A stretch of 64,000 nucleotides of DNA from Eleusine coracana subsp. coracana (Eukaryota > Streptophyta > Magnoliopsida > Poales > Poaceae), in NCBI GenBank assembly GCA_032690845.1, contig CM064421.1, positions 41,034,963-41,098,962 of the forward strand, read 5' to 3'. Within the stretch, counting starts at the first letter, position 1. Each line of letters starts with the position of its first letter. Of this stretch, positions 32,132-43,400 are shown piece after piece. The notes beneath the pieces were generated by a model. It was not told the origin of the DNA. It saw only the letters and a program-made list of their open reading frames with translations, and did no database searches. Made by a program: the position numbers and the translations under genes.

Positions 32132-32659
32132 CCTTTCCAACCCAACCGGTCCCATATTAAAATTCATCACGAGCCGTCGGCAATCGTCGAAACAAATCGA
32201 CTTTCAGAGTCTGTCCTAGTGCTGCGACACCGTAATCGGTCTTTGGACCATGCATCGAGTTGAGCCCACTTAGAGCTGCATCCAGGGGGTCTTGCATGAT
32301 CCTAGGGTCCTCATATACAGCCACCGTCTCTTCATTAGGGTTTAGTTTTGCTTAGATTATTCTGTTCATAACAGTTTTACCGTCATATCGGTTTGTGAGA
32401 CCCCAACTTATGAGATTCATCATATACTTGCAAATTTGGTTGCATTCTTCTTTGTTCTTTCTTGTGTTCTTGATTTGCAGTTAAGGATAAACCTTCTCGA
32501 CAAGGTCAATCGTTCTTAAACGGTTGATAATCATAGGAGACGTTGTGCTGCGATTGCGAGGTTCAGAAGTGTCGTTCGGAGGATCGATTTGTGTATCGTC
32601 TCCGTCTTAATCAAGTTTACCAAAACCTATCGGAAGATCGGGAACCCTTATCCACATCA
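32132..32659 (+). repeat. right LTR of the deleted Gypsy element, 5'-truncated
   Basis: Matches 30034-30567. The first ~170 bp of the LTR are missing, so a deletion joined the protease coding region to the middle of the LTR. Confidence 0.8.
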
Positions 32660-32761
32660 GTTATCAATATCTATTTTTCTATACATATGAAGAAATAGAG
32701 TAGGAAACAGAAACAATAGTAATGGGATGACATGTGACACATATGGGCAACTAGCATATTA

Positions 32762-34011
32762 GAGCATCTCCAATAGCTTACCCAAAAGTGATTACCTAAA
32801 ATTTTCTTTAGGTATAGGAGAAAGAGAGAGAGTTTAGGTAAGTATTTTGTTTTCTTCTTCAGCAGCTTACCTAAAAGTGATGACCTATACTTATTTTTCT
32901 TCATTCTTGTAGCCCAAAAAAACATGACCATACAAATATAGTTCAAATAACCATCCACATACAATTAACATAAGTATAATTCAGATAAACAAGACCATAA
33001 TTCAAATATTTTTGAAGTTCATATTCAAATTTAAATTTTTCAAACAAACCGAAAACACTAGTTCACAAATCATTACCACCATTAGCACTATTTCTATCAA
33101 AATAACCATTACCATCAAAATAACCATTGCCACTACAAGCACCACCACCGTTGCCACTAGAACCCTCCCATAGATCTTGATGCCAAGACCTGATCGCGCA
33201 TCAACTCAAAGTAGGCTCTTCCCTTCTCATCTAGATTTGACGGATCCATAAACATGAGTCGTTGCTCTTGCTCGAGCCTCTTGGCAACTGGCCTTTGCTC
33301 CTCAGCCACCGCTCTCCTCTCCTTAGCCATTCTCGCCGCCGGTGACCTCGTGAGGTTGGGCAGCGGTGTCTCCTACTGCAACATTGGGGGTCGTGCTAAC
33401 CCTAGCCGATGATGCGCCGCCTTGCGCCAAGAGCCGGTGGCGTTGGGTTGGGTCTGTGGGAGAGAGCCGACGGGTGGCACCCGAGTTGGGCCCGTGCGGC
33501 CTTCTCCGTCCATCGCTGGCGGGCGTCGATTTGGGGGCAGCGACGGCCTGGGCGAAGCGGAGCGGTCTGTGGGCGGAGCAACGGCGGCCCTGGGCGAAGC
33601 GGAGCGGCCTATGGGCGGCGGCGGCCCTGGCGGAGCGACGTGTGGGTGGCGGCGGCCTAGGTAACCGGAACGGCGGCAGCGGTGGCGGTCTGGGTGGTGA
33701 ACGGACGAGCCCGACGGGTTCACTGGGGTGGGATTTGGTGTCGGCTTCACACGGGGGTGCGGACTGGGGTCGTAAATGAGCAGTGAAACTTTCCGCGCAT
33801 AGCGGTTTGGCCTTTCTCGTAGCCGTGAAAAGGAAATGGGTCGCGACTCCTGATTTGTCAAATTTGAGTCACGGGGAGAGAACTTTGAGCTATAGGCTAA
33901 AAATTTTAGGGATAGGTAACTACATAGATAATCTGTTGGAGTTGTTTTTTGGCGATTTAGTTAATTTTTAGGGATAGGTAGCTGTTTTTGGGTAATCTAT
34001 TGGAGATGCTC
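32762..34011 (-). mobile_element. PIF/Harbinger-type DNA transposon derivative
   Basis: Perfect 15-bp terminal inverted repeats (GAGCATCTCCAATAG / CTATTGGAGATGCTC) are flanked on both sides by TTA (32759-32761 and 34012-34014), the PIF/Harbinger target duplication. The subterminal parts are also loosely inverted (TTACCCAAAAGTGATTACCT near the left, TTTTTGGGTAATC near the right). The 1250-bp body has a GC-rich core (33160-33780). It carries only a short protein remnant and no transposase, so it is non-autonomous. Confidence 0.85.
33157..33330 (-). pseudogene. C-terminal remnant of a Harbinger-associated NAM-like/Myb-like protein
   Basis: A 57-codon frame, ATG at 33330 and stop TAG at 33159-33157, reads MAKERRAVAEEQRPVAKRLE, then MFMDPSNLDEKGRAYFELMR, ending SMGGF. 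It matches the 'MD.S.LDEK.RAY.ELMR..VLA' C-terminus of plant proteins often named NAM-associated or 'GST T3-like', which are common in grass transposons. The N-terminal DNA-binding part is missing; the upstream minus-strand frame (33861-33373) is proline-rich low-complexity sequence. It is most likely the element's own reduced ORF1, and its function is not known. Confidence 0.6.
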
Positions 34012-34014
34012 TTA

Positions 34015-35223
34015 TAACATGTGATGTATACATGACATAAAACACTCTCTAAACCATCTTAGAGTAAATGCACATAATTTTTTATTTATTAAAGAGATTT
34101 ATGTAACTGATTCATCATTAACATTTTTTTCTTGGTCTTATAATTTATTTTCCAAGCATATTTTTGTTAAATCCAATACAGATGTACGAACATTAACTAT
34201 ATGGTTAGGAGTTATGATACTTCTATTTTCTACTCCCTTTATCCTAAAATTACTAACAATTTAGACATCTTCAGTTTTATCAAAATAATAATCATTCTTA
34301 CTTTTTGATGTAATTTTCTCTTATTTTCAAAACATCTTTATCTCTACCTCTCTCATTCTCATTTTTGTGCATTCATATTTTTTCCCCCTCCTCTTAATTC
34401 TTATGCGCACACCTAAAATATCAATTAAAAAAAGACGTAGGTAGTAATTGAAATAGAAACCTAAAAATATAAATTTTATCTTAAAATGGAAAAAATGGGC
34501 ATGACCGCCAACAGGGCGTCAGAAAGAAGCGAACGACGAGCTAGTGATGGTTAACCTTATGACTATTTTTTAGCTTTAAATGGGGTATAATGTTAAAGAC
34601 TAGAGGGATTTTTTATATTCAAGTAAGCCACCCAAATATTTATTTCTAGTCGCGCAGAACATACCATCTAATGTTATCTAGGATGCTTTATTTACTTGAT
34701 AATACTTTTTTTTCTAATAAAAGGAAACACCAGTTGTTTAAATTCGAGGAGGCTTTTGTTTTCGAGAGGAACGAGGCCATAGTTGCTATTCCTTGCTCGT
34801 ATCTTCACTTTCATGGGCTGCCCAATGTAGAGTTATATAATATTGGGCTAGGCTCACGGGCCGATTGTTGGGTCACTGTGCTTCAAAACCTCTGGCGGTC
34901 CATCATTTATTTATGTACATCATCATGTCTGATCAAAATTACCAAAAATCACGTCATTACCATGTGCAGAAAGGTGATGTCATGTTCGTCTCGAGTATTT
35001 GGATTTCTTTCTTGATGAGTCCATGATTGAGTCATCGGGGCCTCGGGGGCAACAAGGTAGCTTTTCATCCTCATTCGTATGGGCCCTTTTGATCGTTATC
35101 TCCCGGCCCCATTGCAGTGTCTCGGTATGTATCGATGCTGATGGCACTGCAGAATGCTACACAACGAATTGGACGAATATATGGACCCAGCAGCGCGCCT
35201 GTGCTACCCGTTGTTTGAAGTTC
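34015..35223. other. AT-rich intergenic DNA with MITE-like traces
   Basis: CTCCCTTTATCCTAAAATTAC at 34234 and the inverse-looking end near 34435-34450 (GACGTAGGTAGTAATTGAA) suggest an eroded Stowaway-type MITE. No gene is supported. Confidence 0.4.
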
Positions 35224-35278
35224 AGCTGTTGGTTTTTCGGTATCTAAAAAAAAAAAAAAAAAAGCTGTTGGTTTTTCG
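35224..35278 (+). mobile_element. mini-retroposition scar: poly(A) insert flanked by 16-bp duplication
   Basis: AGCTGTTGGTTTTTCG occurs at 35224-35239 and again at 35263-35278. Between the copies are only 23 bases, GTATCT plus 17 A. An exact long target duplication around a few bases and a poly(A) tail is what an extremely 5'-truncated LINE or SINE insertion would leave. Confidence 0.7.
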
Positions 35279-36582
35279 TTCCTCTACTTCAACCAACCAT
35301 TTCGCAAACCAAAATCAATCGTCCTGGACCTTTCAGCTCTGTTGGAGCTGTGGTACCTACCATATATTTCCTCCTACTTGTTTGAAAGATATTTTTGTTC
35401 AAATCTGATTGCAAAATCCAAAGAATGGGGACACCGCCAAGTACATTAGCGCTGTTCTAATCGTGACGAACGATTCTGCATCGTCTCAAACACTGTTCGA
35501 GGCGGTGGGGTTGCGTATTTAATCACGTACTCCATGAGTATGCTTCGCTAATACGCCAAGGAGTCCAAGTGTGGTGACTCCCAACCGCGCGACCGTGCGG
35601 TATTAGACGCGCGGTGGTCCACACAGAGGCGGATCACCCTCCGTCCCGTCACCCACCTCCGCACCACTATTATTTCCGTGATTATCTGGCGATCCCTATT
35701 AGGAGTACATGATATACTGAAATAGTATAAATAAAAACGAAGAGAAAACGATTTGAAAGAAAGGTACTACAGTGGCAGGCAGGTCGACCGGAAGCAGAAC
35801 CGGACAGGCCGTCCCAGAAAGCGAAGTGCCTCCGGGTGTGTGCGGCGGTGTGGCGTGGTGAGGTCACGGTCAAAGCGGGCGCACCGGGCAGGCAGGCAGG
35901 CTGCAAAGTTGGTTGGCAGCATCAAGAAATGCCCTCCTCGATCGCTGCTGGTGGGGTGGCCACCCAACCCAAGCATCAACCATGGACGGAGGGCAGGGGA
36001 TAGATAAGATTAAGATAGCTATAGGCGGCACGGCATTGGCACATTGGCACGGCGCAGGACCACATTGACCGGTCAGACCTATCCCCGTGCATGCGATGCG
36101 ATGCGATGCCGCCTCCGTCCCTCGTGATGACCGCTCATGTCGCCGATCCGGATTAGTGCAGACGCTTTCTTTAATCGCGCTCTTCCGCTTCCCAGCCGGA
36201 ATAATAAACTAGCCGGGGTCCGGAGGGCGGGGCTGAGTGATTAAAAGCGCTCTCGTGCCGGGGCGGGTGCTTGGAGGGAGCTTTGGGCATCTGCCGCCAT
36301 GGTGGTCATCCGTGCGCGGCGCGCGGGACATATTAGTTTATGGGGTGTTTGTCCTGTCATTTGCGCGGGAGTTTGCTTTCTGCCTCTGGGGAGCAGACCG
36401 GGTTAGCAGCGGTGTCGCGTTTAATAATCGCGGCATCTCGTCGTCTCGCCTCAGGGACCGTGTGCGCGGCAGGCGTCGACACATGCGGGGTTGGGTTGTG
36501 GATACCCGAAAACCTGAGCAGATTGGACCTGGGCAGGCCAGGGAGGGGTTCCTCCGATTCAAATTTTGACCCTGCGTTATGG

Positions 36583-36618
36583 TGTTGCCATCTGATCCTT
36601 GGTTACCAGATGGCAACA
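36583..36618. repeat. perfect inverted repeat (hairpin)
   Basis: TGTTGCCATCTG and CAGATGGCAACA are exact reverse complements, separated by 12 bases (ATCCTTGGTTAC). It is far from any coding region. There is no evidence that it is a terminator or small RNA. Confidence 0.7.
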
Positions 36619-37519
36619 ACCACAGGGCGCAATCCAACTCACCTCACCTGATGAGTCGTGTGGCCGTGGCGCCCATCACGCCGGGCGTGGGTGCCCAAGC
36701 GTGCCTTTTCACGCTCGCCTCGGGTCGGGAGCACGTACGTACGGCGCGTTCCTGTGCTCGCATGTTGGGCCAGTCAAGGCCACGCGCACTGTCCTTCAGT
36801 CCTCCTCCCCTCCGCGCGCGTTCCCGCTCCGCCACCGCGCCCCGTGTCGCTTGCCCGGCCGCCTCCGCACCACACCACACCACAACGAAAAATTCCCGAG
36901 CACGCAACGCAACAGTTGCAACAGTGCGATCGAGGCTACGGACAGATTTGACCGCTGCATGATCCGACGCGTCTCCGTCCACCGTCAGCTCTCGTTGCGC
37001 GTTTGCGTCTCAACTGCGCCGGCGTTTAATGCGTGCGCCCGTTCGATCGATCGCGTCGCGAGCCTTTGACTTGAGGCATCGTACACTTGTACACACGTCA
37101 CGTAGCGTCTACGGCTGCGGTGGCTGGCGGGCGTTGAGGAGGCCACCGGCCCCGGCTTAAATTCCTGCCCTTACTACTAGTACTACAGAGGAGGACGGCG
37201 CGCTATGCTTTGGTCAACAGGCGCTTTGGGAGGAGCTCACACTCCCCCTCTGCTTTGGGCATGCACGTTCCTTCAGCCCGGCTTTTCCTTTCCTGTAGCC
37301 GACGCTGTGGCGTGTGTTCCCCCACTTTAGCACGCTTTTATGTCCTCGCCTTTCTCTTTTAATCTCTCTTTCTTTCTCTTTTCGTTTCGGCCGATAACAA
37401 ATCTCGCCGTGCTCACGGTCTCGGTCGTCACGGTCGTAGGCGGATCCACTGAATTAAGAAAGGGGGCTCCTCCAACCTGGCGCCGCTGCACGTGCGATGT
37501 CTCGCCGTCTCTTTTCTAT

Positions 37520-37542
37520 CCCCCCCCCCCCCCCCCCCCCCC
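37520..37542. repeat. homopolymer C run (23 bases)
   Basis: An unbroken C tract in promoter-distal GC-rich DNA. The length may be imprecise in the assembly. It could form an i-motif, or a G-quadruplex on the other strand, which is inference. Confidence 0.9.
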
Positions 37543-38876
37543 TCTCATTGTGACGTCTCAAAATTTGATTTGGGCCGATGCTGCGACGGAGCAGCAGCAG
37601 TTACCTCCCGGCTCCGGCAGTGTAATAACCATGAAAATGACAAACGGGAAACGCTCACGAAAGCAATTGAAAACGGGATACGGCGAATCTACGGCACCAG
37701 CGGGTGTTTGTCGAATGCTGCTTGACTGACGCTCGTGCACAGGAGTTTGGTTTTGTTCGCTCAGGTTTGAATCTTTCTGTTTGAAATGAGCCGCAGTAGT
37801 AGAAATCTGAGGGTAAAACGGTCAACTGATGGCTGACTGAGGCGCAGCACGTCCGATGAGCGTGAACCCCAGTAGCGTAACGTGGTGGTCGCGGGCCACG
37901 AGGTGGCTCATCAGTCAGGCTGGCCTGCTGCTGCCGCGGTCACGGTGAACCGTGATATCATCGCAGACGCACGTGCCGCCCGCGTGCTGAGAGAGGCATG
38001 CCCTACGCGAGGTGACGCTGCACAGGAGGAGTACACAGTACCGCACGCTCGAGTCCACCGCTACGCTTCCTGCCATTCCCGCCTTTAACCTCCCTAGTAC
38101 TCCTACTACAGCGTGTACTAGAGAAAAGGATTTAATTTTCGCAGAAACCGCAAGGAAAAGGATTTTTTTTCTTCTTCTAGAGTATGAGACCCATTCCTTT
38201 GGAACGGAACGGAATGGCACCATGGAGTCCAAGTCACATCAAACTAAAGCTCCTCACCACGGAAATGCACGCCATGCCACCATTTCTGCCAGATTCTACC
38301 GCATATGGTATCGCTTCCCCTGCATATCTTCTTTTTCGTATTTGCTCCTGGCACTGGCAGTGAACAATTTCCCACTCCTGTCATTAGCAAGGGGGAAACA
38401 ATTGACAGTACATGAAAATAGAAAAAAAAATCGTGTAGAGAACAGGTGAGTGCGCGAAAAGGTCCACCTCACAGGCGATGTCAGTGAGTGTTGCAAACGG
38501 ATGGTCCCCACTCTTCTCATCCAATCACCTTACTCTCTGGTCTGCTCACTCACACAGTCACAAGCACAACACCCTCCCCTTCCTCTCGTCTCCACCCACT
38601 ATACTAGTCCTTGGACTAGATCTCAAATTTTTCCACAGTTCCTCCCTTCCCTGTTCCCTCCCCTTCCCTCCCCGTCTCCCCCTTCCTCTCGACTCCCAGA
38701 TCTCCCCATAACACTACTACCGCCTCAGTCAGTCACTCGATGCAATCCACTCCCAATCCGAAACCCAAAAGCCTTCAGCTCCTTTTGACTCCTCCCTAGC
38801 TAGGAGCAGCTGTTCCGGAGCAACCCGAAATTCCAAGAAAAGCAGCCGGTCAAGAAAGAGTGGGAGAGAAAGGAGG

Positions 38877-38954
38877 ATGGTGATGATGATGGCGATAAGT
38901 CGCCCCATGATTCACCCCATCATTCCGTCTCCTCGGGGCCTTGTGCGGTGCTAA
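38877..38954 (+). CDS. upstream ORF (25 aa) in the U-box gene leader
   Basis: ATG at 38877 opens MVMMMAISRPMIHPIIPSPR and a stop TAA falls at 38952-38954, 79 bp before the U-box ATG. It contains five in-frame Met codons, so scanning ribosomes would meet several starts. If the transcript begins in the pyrimidine-rich stretch (38560-38720), this uORF would reduce translation of the main frame. The transcript start is not known, so this is a candidate only. Confidence 0.4.
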   Translation: MVMMMAISRPMIHPIIPSPRGLVRC

Positions 38955-39033
38955 AAGGGCCTCGCCGTCCGTCCGTCCGCCGCGGTGGTGCCTGGAGCTG
39001 TGTTCGGGGGGTCGTCTTCGTCGCGCCGCCACA

Positions 39034-40416
39034 ATGCCGCAGTACCAGGAGCTTCCCTGCGGCGGGCAGGTGCTCGACATCGACACGGCGCTCAAGGACG
39101 GCATCCTCGGCGGCGCGCCGGAGCCCGGCGACCTGGCGGACGCCGGGAAGCAGCAGCCGCTCGAGCTGCGCAAGATGATGGACGAGCTTGACGCGGCCGG
39201 TGACGCCCCCGGCGGCGGGGACGAGACGGTGCCGGCGGTGTTCATCTGCCCGATCTCGCTGGAGCCGATGGTGGATCCGGTGACGCTGTGCACGGGTCAG
39301 ACGTACGAGCGGGGGAACATCTCCCGGTGGCTGGCGTTGGGCCACCGCACCTGCCCCACCACGATGCAGGAGCTCTGGGATGAGTCGCTCACCCCCAACG
39401 CCACGCTCCGCCAGCTCATCGCCGCCTGGTTCTCCCGCCGCTACACCCGCTTCAAGAAGCGCTCCGCCGACTTCCACGGCCGCGCCGCCGACCTCGTCCA
39501 CGGCCTCCGCGGCACGGCCGTGCCGCGCCGGCAGCCGCTCAAGGGCCAGGCCCGCGTCGCCGCGCTCCGGGAGCTGCGCACCCTCGCCGCCACCCACCAA
39601 TCGGTAACGAAAGCCATCGCCGAGGCTGGGGGCGTCACCCTGCTCACCTCCCTCCTCGGGCCCTTCACGTCCCACGCGGTGGGGTCGGAGGCCGTGGCCA
39701 TTCTCGTCAGCGGCGTGCCGCTCGACGCGGACGCCAAGTCCGTGCTGATGCAGCCGGCGAAGGTGTCCCTGGTGGTGGACATGCTCAACGAGGGCGCGGC
39801 GGACACCAAGATCAACTGCGTCCGCCTCATCCGGATCCTCATGGACGAGAGGGGGTTCCGGCCGGAAACCGTGGCGAGCCTCAGCCTCCTGGTCGGCGTG
39901 ATGCGCCTCGTCCGCGACAAGCGGCACCCGGACGGCGTCGTGGCGGGGCTCGAGCTCCTGAATTCGATCTGCGCGGTGCACAGGCCGGCGAGGAGCATGG
40001 TCGTCAGCATCGGCGCCGTGGCGCAGCTGGTGGAGCTGTTGCCGGAGCTGGCGACGGAGTGCGTCGAGCCGGCGCTGGACATCCTGGACGCCCTGTCTGC
40101 CATCCCAGAGGGAAGAGCTGCTCTCAAGGATTGCCCGAGGACGATACCCAATGCCGTCAGATTGCTGATGAGAGTTTCGGAGCCATGCACGCGGCGGGCG
40201 CTGTCCATGTTGTGGGTGGTGTGTCGGATGGCGCCTGAGGAGTGCGCGCCGGCCGCCGTGGAGGCCGGGTTGGCCGCCAAGCTCCTGCTGGTCATCCAGA
40301 GTGGTTGTGCGCCGGAGCTGAAGCAGAAGGCATCGGAGTTGCTCAAGCTGTGCAGGCTCAACTACACTGACACACTATTCATCTCCAAATGCAAGCTCAC
40401 AAGGACAATTCAGTGA
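39034..40416 (+). CDS. PUB31: U-box/ARM-repeat E3 ubiquitin ligase, PUB30/PUB31 type
   Basis: A single uninterrupted frame of 460 aa. The N-terminus has GGQVLDIDTALKDGILGG, a plant PUB30/31 hallmark. The U-box lies at about residues 68-133 (FICPISLEPMVDPVTLCTGQ, then GHRTCPTTMQELW); it binds an E2 enzyme and transfers ubiquitin to substrates. Residues ~165-455 are ARM repeats, including GPFTSHAVGSEAVAILVS, MLNEGAADTKINCVRLIR and LLLVIQSGC, used for substrate binding. The C-terminus DTLFISKCKLTRTIQ is nearly invariant in this subgroup. ATG 39034 was chosen because the upstream in-frame extension to 38941 is unlike the family. No transmembrane part or organelle signal is seen, so it is probably cytosolic. 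Nothing is truncated, and being intronless is normal for this subgroup. Choice between PUB30 and PUB31 is not certain. Confidence 0.95.
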   Translation: MPQYQELPCGGQVLDIDTALKDGILGGAPEPGDLADAGKQQPLELRKMMDELDAAGDAPGGGDETVPAVFICPISLEPMVDPVTLCTGQTYERGNISRWLALGHRTCPTTMQELWDESLTPNATLRQLIAAWFSRRYTRFKKRSADFHGRAADLVHGLRGTAVPRRQPLKGQARVAALRELRTLAATHQSVTKAIAEAGGVTLLTSLLGPFTSHAVGSEAVAILVSGVPLDADAKSVLMQPAKVSLVVDMLNEGAADTKINCVRLIRILMDERGFRPETVASLSLLVGVMRLVRDKRHPDGVVAGLELLNSICAVHRPARSMVVSIGAVAQLVELLPELATECVEPALDILDALSAIPEGRAALKDCPRTIPNAVRLLMRVSEPCTRRALSMLWVVCRMAPEECAPAAVEAGLAAKLLLVIQSGCAPELKQKASELLKLCRLNYTDTLFISKCKLTRTIQ

Positions 40417-43400
40417 GGAGAGCGAAAATGGTAGTGCCGTGATGTCACTCGATTCTCTGGCGCATTGTTCGTCCATTGAGCTTGCTGGATTCGGAGTGAG
40501 AAAGGGATGGTGTGCCAAATTGAAGAAGGATGGTGATGAGAGTGTTTGCTCAACCATCTCATCTCTGAATAGATAGATGAGTTCAGTTGGGGGCAGGTGT
40601 CAAGACCGGTGGTTACCATATCAAATTCTCGAGCAAGCAACAAGAATTGGAAGACAGGACTCCGGATTGATCACAGCTGGGTTGGATGGCAACCGGGCGG
40701 ATGTACATGCAGATTGATGCGAATTTGATCAGCTCAATAAGCACTTGTGGCTGGGCGGTAAGTACAGCCAGTTTTGCCATTAGCAGTAGAGAAATTCCTG
40801 CAAATTTAGATTTTTGGCAATGTGGGTTTATGTCAGGGCTGTAGATGTTGTTCCTTGTAATTGTTGGTACAAAGCGCGCAGGATTATATACAGTACTGTT
40901 GCTTCAACACTGGAATACACATTGCCGCCCCTTGGGAGAAAAAGAAAAGATTGAATTCTTGATCGCGTATTCTTGAATTATAATCGGTTAGGTATACCCT
41001 TTCCCTGTGGCACACGCTGACAAACTTGATGCGGCATTGCTTCTGCTGAAATTGAAACAGTCGAAAGTTTGAATATGTTCTGTGAGTGCTGGTACCTTTG
41101 TCTACATTACACTAGTTCTATACAACATGCTGTTTCGAACTTGTGATTCATGTTCTACTTCTACTTGAAGAAGTTGTCGCGTCTGTAGCAGTCATCATCA
41201 GGTTCTACTTCAATCGTGCAATTGTCTTGTTAGATAGTACTAGTGCCTGTTAAAGAGGACCATTTTGCGTTGCATTCCATCCTCATGCCTCGGCAGGGTT
41301 TAAATTGTGCATGTAAACAAAAATCTGTGGCAATTCAAGACTGTTGAGATGTAAGCATCTCATCTTTCCCTCTCTTTTTTTTTCTCTTAAAAAGTTGAGA
41401 TGCACTAAGCAGAACTGTTGTTTTATCTAGGAACATATATTATCTCATGTTGTGTTGACCTGGATTAATGTGATGTATTCTGTCCTCCATGCCCTGCATC
41501 TTGGGAAAGAAGGCCTTACATATTTCACATCAGGCTATCCACCATCAATGTGTCTCGCTCTTCTTTTTTCCACTCCCAGTCAGCGAGGCGAGGGGCCAAA
41601 TAAAGCCACATGGGCAGGCAGTAGAGGGGGACTAGACTACTGGGGCCGTGCCGTCCATGATTGATCAGAGCGTCAGGCTTTTGCTTTTGCGGCCAAAACT
41701 TTGCAAAGCAACAGGGGCTGAGACATGATCAGCGAGGCGTTGCTGTCTCGCTGCGGCAGCTATAGGGGAGCTAGCTTAGCTGGGTCGTGATGGCGCCACC
41801 GTTGTAGGGCGCGGAGGACTGTGTGGACCAGTAGCTGGTGGTGCGTGAGTGAACGGTGATGGCCGGTTTGACCGGGGAGCGAAGCTGCAGCCGTCGCCGT
41901 CACGCTCGTCCGCACCAGCTTTTGCCGAGATCCACGACGTGACGTTTCCCTCCAGTGTCACACGCGAGCGAACCAGCGCACGCACGAGCCGTCGCTTTTC
42001 TTCCCCGCGCGCGCGAGAGAACGGTGGCTGGCGTGACCGAGGAGGTGTGGCCAAAACCATGAAACCGAAGCATGTGGCGCGGGCAGCTGGGGAGGAGGAG
42101 GGTGACGCGGAACACACACTCGTGAGTGGCGCAGCGCTGGAGCTGGAGCTGAGCCGCAGGACCACGGGCGTGCGTCGACTGTACCGGGCACAATCTGGCT
42201 GTGACACGGATCGATGGGTCTCAGTTGTAGTGTAGCTGGAGGCTTTATGCGATGCCAAGTTGCGCTGAAGAGAAGAAGAAGAAGATGTGTTTGGTCAATG
42301 GCACTTTTGTCTAGACCTTTGAACTGAAGGGACATAAGTACTAGTTACAATTGGATGGTGGATTGAGCTGGGCGAGCCACTACGCCAAGACCGAGCGAGA
42401 ATGTGCTGTTTTGTGGTCTCACTCTCTAGTCTCTCCTACAGAGCTACTACTAGAAGTGTGCTACCCGTCCTGGTGGAACGCTGCGTCGGCCGGTCTGCGG
42501 GGCAGGGACCCCATCGGCGGCCTGCGCATTGCCGCTCCCGCAGCCGCATCACTAACGGCGGATGCTCCATGTGCAATCAATACAGGATTATTCAGAGGAA
42601 AACCTCTGGAGTCTGGTCTGGTCTGGACCGGCTTAGAGAGAGAGAGAGAGAGAATGGTATTTTGAAATTTTGATCACCAGCCGCACAGGCGCCCGCGCCT
42701 CTGATCACCGATCCCACTGTTGCTAAAACGAGTCGAGGCAAAAACCACCGAACAGCCTTCGACTGTTACCTGGCAGATCATCGTATTGTAATGCTTGAAG
42801 TAGGGCGTACGTATCACCGTATATACGTCAGGGGAAGCAGGCGGATAAAGCGTGGACGGCTGGTGTATCTTTTGCGTAGGGCTTGAAGAACCAGCCTGGT
42901 GCGTCCACGGGCGAGCGGTTGCCCAGCCAGCTGCATGCTGAATTGCTGATGCAGCCCGGCCGGCGCGCTCCAGAATAGCAGCAGGTGCCAGCAGTAGCGA
43001 CGCAGCGATCGATCCGTCGTCGCAGAGCGCGCCAGGGTGCTTGTATTGGCCTGCAGTGCTGTTCTGCTGAGCCGAAATGACCGAGTCATGTACCGCCCCT
43101 GTGATCGTGGACTTCCGTGTCGTGCAGAGATGAATCATTTCATGGGCTCCGCCTGTGGCCTCTACCGATCTGCCTACGTCCGCTCCGTCGTTGGTTGATG
43201 CGAGTTGTCACTCGCGGCAGACCTCTGGTCCGGGTCCGCTTTGCCTCGTCCAACGACAAATACTTCGGGTTGGGTCCGTGCACATTTGAATGCTGTAGTA
43301 GTAGTACAAATTTTCCTTTGCGTGGTAAATAAAATGTTGGATAAATCTTTTGAAAAGATATGAAGAACCTTCTTCAGTGGTTAAGTCAACAATGCTGTAG

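Larger units (their letters stand above)
29865..32659 (+). mobile_element. internally deleted Gypsy LTR retrotransposon
   Basis: A left LTR (29865-30567) and a 5'-shortened right LTR (32132-32659) share long stretches such as CATCACGAGCCGT.GG.AATCG and CTCTTCATTAGGGTTTA and end CCACATCA. Just inside the left LTR, GTGATAATCAGAGCTTC is a degraded Met-tRNA-type primer site. GTTAT lies on both outer sides (29860-29864 and 32660-32664), the probable 5-bp target duplication. Between the LTRs only a protease fragment is coding; reverse transcriptase and integrase are gone. The protease type and LTR sequence fit a grass chromovirus-like Gypsy family, but that is inference. Confidence 0.8.
35279..38500. 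other. GC-rich upstream region of the U-box gene, no gene supported
   Basis: Open frames of 60-160 codons occur on both strands but are Arg/Ala/Pro-rich, overlapping and without domains. The stretch includes a 12-bp-stem hairpin (36583-36618), a 23-base C run (37520-37542) and short GATGC repeats near 36090-36108. Part of it is probably distal promoter of the U-box gene. Confidence 0.45.

Noticed and set aside
36583..36618. Hairpin as a microRNA precursor or terminator
   Set aside because: The 12-bp stem is too short for a plant microRNA precursor, and there is no adjacent transcript to terminate.
36599..37069. 156-codon plus-strand frame and companions
   Set aside because: Three frames and both strands are open in this GC-rich promoter-side region; no domain.
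39441..40361. 306-codon minus-strand frame across the U-box gene
   Set aside because: Antisense shadow of the PUB31-type coding sequence.
41776..42258. 160-codon minus-strand frame
   Set aside because: Ser/Pro/Arg-rich with an equally open plus-strand frame over the same bases; no recognisable family.
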